Positions 60,053 through 64,000 of a stretch of 64,000 bases of DNA are shown here, in pieces. The translations under genes were made by a program, and so were the position numbers. Source of the stretch: an uncultured Bacteroides sp. (GTDB taxonomy: Bacteria; Bacteroidota; Bacteroidia; Bacteroidales; Bacteroidaceae); NCBI GenBank assembly GCA_944321495.1, contig CALULP010000003.1, positions 1 through 64,000 on the forward strand, written 5' to 3'. The notes under the pieces were generated by a model that made no database searches, was not told the DNA's origin, and saw only the letters and a program-made list of their open reading frames with translations. Within the stretch, counting starts at the first letter, position 1; the number at the start of each line of letters is the position of its first letter.

Positions 60053-60154
60053 TTTACAAATCCGGTATAGACCCGGTCCTTACCTTCTCCTTACCCTCTC
60101 CTTATCTGCTCCTTTTGTCGCCTTTCCCTATGGAAAGGAAAAAGAGCGGACAAA
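60053..60154 (+). repeat. Variable-core repeat element, copy R2
   Basis: It opens with TTTACAAATCCGGTATAGAC, has an 11-base-period core (CCTTACCTTCT, CCTTACCCTCT, CCTTATCTGCT) and ends with CTATGGAAAGGAAAAAGAGC then GGACAAA. Its core is nearly the same as R1 (19.5 kb, opposite strand), whereas R3 (47.5 kb) shares the ends but not the core. It lies between the converging DUF5723 and GH43 genes; nothing else is seen in the gap. Confidence 0.75.
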
Positions 60155-60194
60155 TTAGCGCGGAGGCGGGCATGCAGGCAGGGGAGGCGTGGGC

Positions 60195-61913
<1,719 letters not shown>

Positions 61914-61963
61914 TCATACCCTTGTGGTAAACAAAATAAAGGGTGGCTCTGTGTTTTTTGGCT

Positions 61964-61971
61964 TACTTTTG
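61964..61971 (+). promoter_or_regulatory. -7 box of the GH5 gene
   Basis: TACTTTTG matches TAnnTTTG, 54 bases before the GH5 start codon. Confidence 0.5.
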
Positions 61972-62014
61972 TCACAGCAATTAAGCAACCATTTAGTAAC
62001 CATTTAGACCAGAC

Positions 62015-62020
62015 AGGAGG
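62015..62020 (+). promoter_or_regulatory. Shine-Dalgarno-like AGGAGG before the GH5 gene
   Basis: AGGAGG lies four bases before the ATG at 62025. Such a site is unusual for Bacteroidales, which mostly start translation without one. It supports this start over the upstream in-frame ATG at 61830. Confidence 0.6.
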
Positions 62021-62024
62021 TATT

Positions 62025-63779
62025 ATGAAAATCTTTCCATGGAAAAGGCTTTATGCAGTGGCGGCGTTGGTGCCGCTGTTGGCCGCAGGTGTCCTGACGG
62101 CATGTGCGGACGCTGAAGAAGGGTATGACAGCGGGGTGACCGGGCTGACCATATCCCAGGAACTTTTGACGGACGGCATTACGGTGGCGCGTTCGGGCGG
62201 AACAGCCACGTTTGCGGTACAGTCGCCAAGGGCTGTGCAGGCAAGCAGTTCGGAAACTTGGTGCACGGTGCAGGCAAGCGCCCCTTCGGAAGCGCTGAAG
62301 GTGGTAAACATTACGGTGACCACGCAGGAGAATACGGATACGAACGACCGAACGGCCCTTATCACCTTGACTTCCGGAAGCCAGTCGCAGCAAATCAGCC
62401 TGACGCAAACGGCTGCCGACGGGTTGCTGGTAGAGCAGGATATGCCATACCAGGTGGGCGCTGACGCCGGGACGCTGGAAGTGAAGCTGATGCTCAACGG
62501 TACGCCGCAGATTACGTGCAACGACACGTGGATAACCCGGGCGGCCACCAAGGCCAACATGGCTGAGGCGACCTATACGTTCAATATTGACGTGAACTAC
62601 GCGGCTACCGGGCGTGCGGGCAGCATTACCTTTACGCTGGGCACGCTGACCGAAACGGTTTCCGTGGAACAGGCCGGGCATGCTTACGACTGGACAGGCA
62701 TGAACAGCGACGCTGTGACGCTGGCGAAGCAAATGTATGCCGGCATCAACATAGGCAACACGCTGGAGTCGCCGAACAGCGAAACGGGTTGGGGCAATCC
62801 GCGCGTCAGCAAGGCCTACGTGGACGGGCTGAAGGCCGCAGGCTTCAACGCCGTGCGCATTCCCTGTGCCTGGGACTCGCACATCATCAACCAAGAGACC
62901 CATGAGATAGACCCCGCGTGGCTGGACCGCGTGAGCGAGGTGGTGGGTTACTGCCGCGCCAACGAGATGTATGCCATTGTCAACATCCACTGGGACGGCG
63001 GCTGGCTGGAAGACAACATACTGGGAGGCGTGGATAATGCCATCAGTCAAAAACAACACGCCCTGTGGACGCAGATTGCCAACAAACTGAACGTTTACGA
63101 CGAATACCTGCTCTTTGCCGGGTGCAACGAGCCGGGCATGAATGAGACTTCGGCCGCCGGAGTGGTTGAGCCGGAAGACATCCGCACGATTATGGCCTAC
63201 GAGCAGACGTTTGTCGACGCCGTGCGCGCCACGGGCGGAAACAACGCCACCCGCTGCCTGATAGTGCAGACGCCGAGCACGCGCATCAGCGATGCGGTAA
63301 GCGGTACATTCGATGTCCCTCAAGATGATGCGGCAAATCGTGTGCTGGTAGAGGCGCACTTCTACGAACCTTACAACTTCTGTCTGATGGAAGAAGATGC
63401 AAGTTGGAGTAACGCCTTCTGGTATTGGGGCGCTCCGAATCATGTGGAGGGTTCAGAGCATAATCCCACGTGGGGCGAAGAAGACCATGTACTCTCGCAG
63501 TTCGGGTTGCTGAAGACGCACTTTGTAGACCGGGGCATCCCTTGCATCATAGGCGAGTACGATGCTATGCGGCGTACCGTCAGCGAGAACCAGGCCGCAC
63601 ATGACGCCAGCCGCGCTTACTGGAACGAAGTGGTGACCCGCGAGGCCAAGAACCATGGCATTGTGCCCTTCCACTGGGAAACAGGCTCGGAAATCGACCG
63701 CAGCACGGGCGCCGTTACCGACCCGGGCGTCATCAACGGCATTATGCAAGGCGCCGCCGAGGGCAGCTACCCCTTCTGA
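62025..63779 (+). CDS. GH5 endo-beta-glucanase lipoprotein with two BACON-like domains
   Basis: A 584-residue lipoprotein (lipobox LTAC, Cys27). Two BACON-like Ig modules are at ~38-130 and ~132-218, each ending in a Leu-x-Gln or Val-x-Gln strand (ISLTQTA, VSVEQAG). A GH5 barrel starts at ~228: NIGNTLESPNSETGWGNPRV, NIHWDGGWLEDN, acid/base Glu369 (AGCNEPGM) and nucleophile Glu511 (IIGEYDA). The layout and the HWDGGWL strand resemble subfamily 4 (xyloglucanase, lichenase, endoglucanase). As a surface lipoprotein it would cut the polymer outside the cell for the SusC/SusD pair. Confidence 0.9.
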   Translation: MKIFPWKRLYAVAALVPLLAAGVLTACADAEEGYDSGVTGLTISQELLTDGITVARSGGTATFAVQSPRAVQASSSETWCTVQASAPSEALKVVNITVTTQENTDTNDRTALITLTSGSQSQQISLTQTAADGLLVEQDMPYQVGADAGTLEVKLMLNGTPQITCNDTWITRAATKANMAEATYTFNIDVNYAATGRAGSITFTLGTLTETVSVEQAGHAYDWTGMNSDAVTLAKQMYAGINIGNTLESPNSETGWGNPRVSKAYVDGLKAAGFNAVRIPCAWDSHIINQETHEIDPAWLDRVSEVVGYCRANEMYAIVNIHWDGGWLEDNILGGVDNAISQKQHALWTQIANKLNVYDEYLLFAGCNEPGMNETSAAGVVEPEDIRTIMAYEQTFVDAVRATGGNNATRCLIVQTPSTRISDAVSGTFDVPQDDAANRVLVEAHFYEPYNFCLMEEDASWSNAFWYWGAPNHVEGSEHNPTWGEEDHVLSQFGLLKTHFVDRGIPCIIGEYDAMRRTVSENQAAHDASRAYWNEVVTREAKNHGIVPFHWETGSEIDRSTGAVTDPGVINGIMQGAAEGSYPF

Positions 63780-63967
63780 CGGTTCCGGGTATGCGCCATA
63801 TGTCCTGCGGGACGGCGTTTCGGCACCGGCGTGGCAGCGTTTCAATGCCGGTGCGGCAGTGCCGCAGGGCTGAATCGGGAAAAATAGGGTTAAACAAAAT
63901 AGTGATAACGCGTTTTTGATAGGTTTTAAGGATAATAAAAGATTGTAATACGGTTTTTTGTTTGCAG

Positions 63968-64000
63968 CGGGACGTGTCCGTGAGGATGTGTCCCGTTTTC
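63968..64000 (+). terminator. Possible terminator after the GH5 gene
   Basis: CGGGAC at 63968-63973 pairs GTCCCG at 63990-63995, followed by TTTTC at the window edge. The 190 bases between the GH5 stop and this hairpin hold GC-rich palindromic words (GGCACCGGCGT, GCCGGTGC) and then AT-rich sequence, with no gene seen. Confidence 0.5.

Overview
The window is from a Bacteroidales genome, probably Bacteroidaceae or a close relative. Three things support this: promoter-like TAnnTTTG boxes before many genes, no Shine-Dalgarno before most starts, and a gene set (SusC/SusD pair, BtuG-type B12 lipoprotein, DUF4491, DUF5723, YfhO, LytTR regulator, many lipoproteins with LxxC signal peptides) typical of that order. 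From about 4.25 kb onward the DNA is GC-rich and looks like core chromosome. The first 4 kb are clearly AT-rich and look acquired.

Layout: 0-4 kb, one very large RecQ-like helicase closed by a strong terminator. 4.3-9.5 kb, a WYL regulator overlapping a DnaQ-like exonuclease, DUF4491, an Lrp/AsnC regulator, two FKBP prolyl isomerases and a sirtuin. 9.7-19.3 kb, a leftward run of metG, a Wzx-type flippase and six sugar-transferase-like genes, probably a surface polysaccharide locus. 19.7-32.1 kb, an MFS exporter, a DUF2141 protein, a TonB receptor, a membrane LytTR regulator, a PepSY-like lipoprotein, ADP-forming acyl-CoA synthetase, YifB, a thioredoxin-fold protein lacking its CxxC, and an OmpA/TPR lipoprotein. 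32.2-36.4 kb, xerD, aroQ, pyruvate kinase and an O-methyltransferase. 36.4-43.1 kb, a cobalamin riboswitch followed by btuB-btuG-btuF-btuC-btuD, a complete B12 capture and import operon. 43.1-49.6 kb, LolC/E-like permease, rbfA, a candidate small RNA, yfhO, MTA/SAH nucleosidase, luxS and a small winged-helix gene. 49.9-63.8 kb, a polysaccharide utilisation locus: SusC, SusD, two surface lipoproteins, a DUF5723 outer-membrane protein, a GH43 and a GH5 with two BACON-like domains.

The most unusual content is between the genes. (1) Three intergenic regions carry tandem arrays that differ in sequence but share an exact 22-bp period. (2) A roughly 100-bp element occurs three times; its ends are conserved while its middle is an 11-bp-period tandem with different sequence in each copy. 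(3) A 170-370 bp mosaic element built from long hairpins occurs three times, each copy ending a few tens of bases before a start codon. Several shorter palindromic repeats fill other gaps. Together they suggest one or more undescribed repeat systems in this genome. The other leads are the AT-rich helicase, a sirtuin without the zinc-ribbon cysteines, a thioredoxin-fold protein without redox cysteines, and a small RNA gene with a full promoter and terminator. No tRNA, rRNA, CRISPR array or insertion sequence was recognised.
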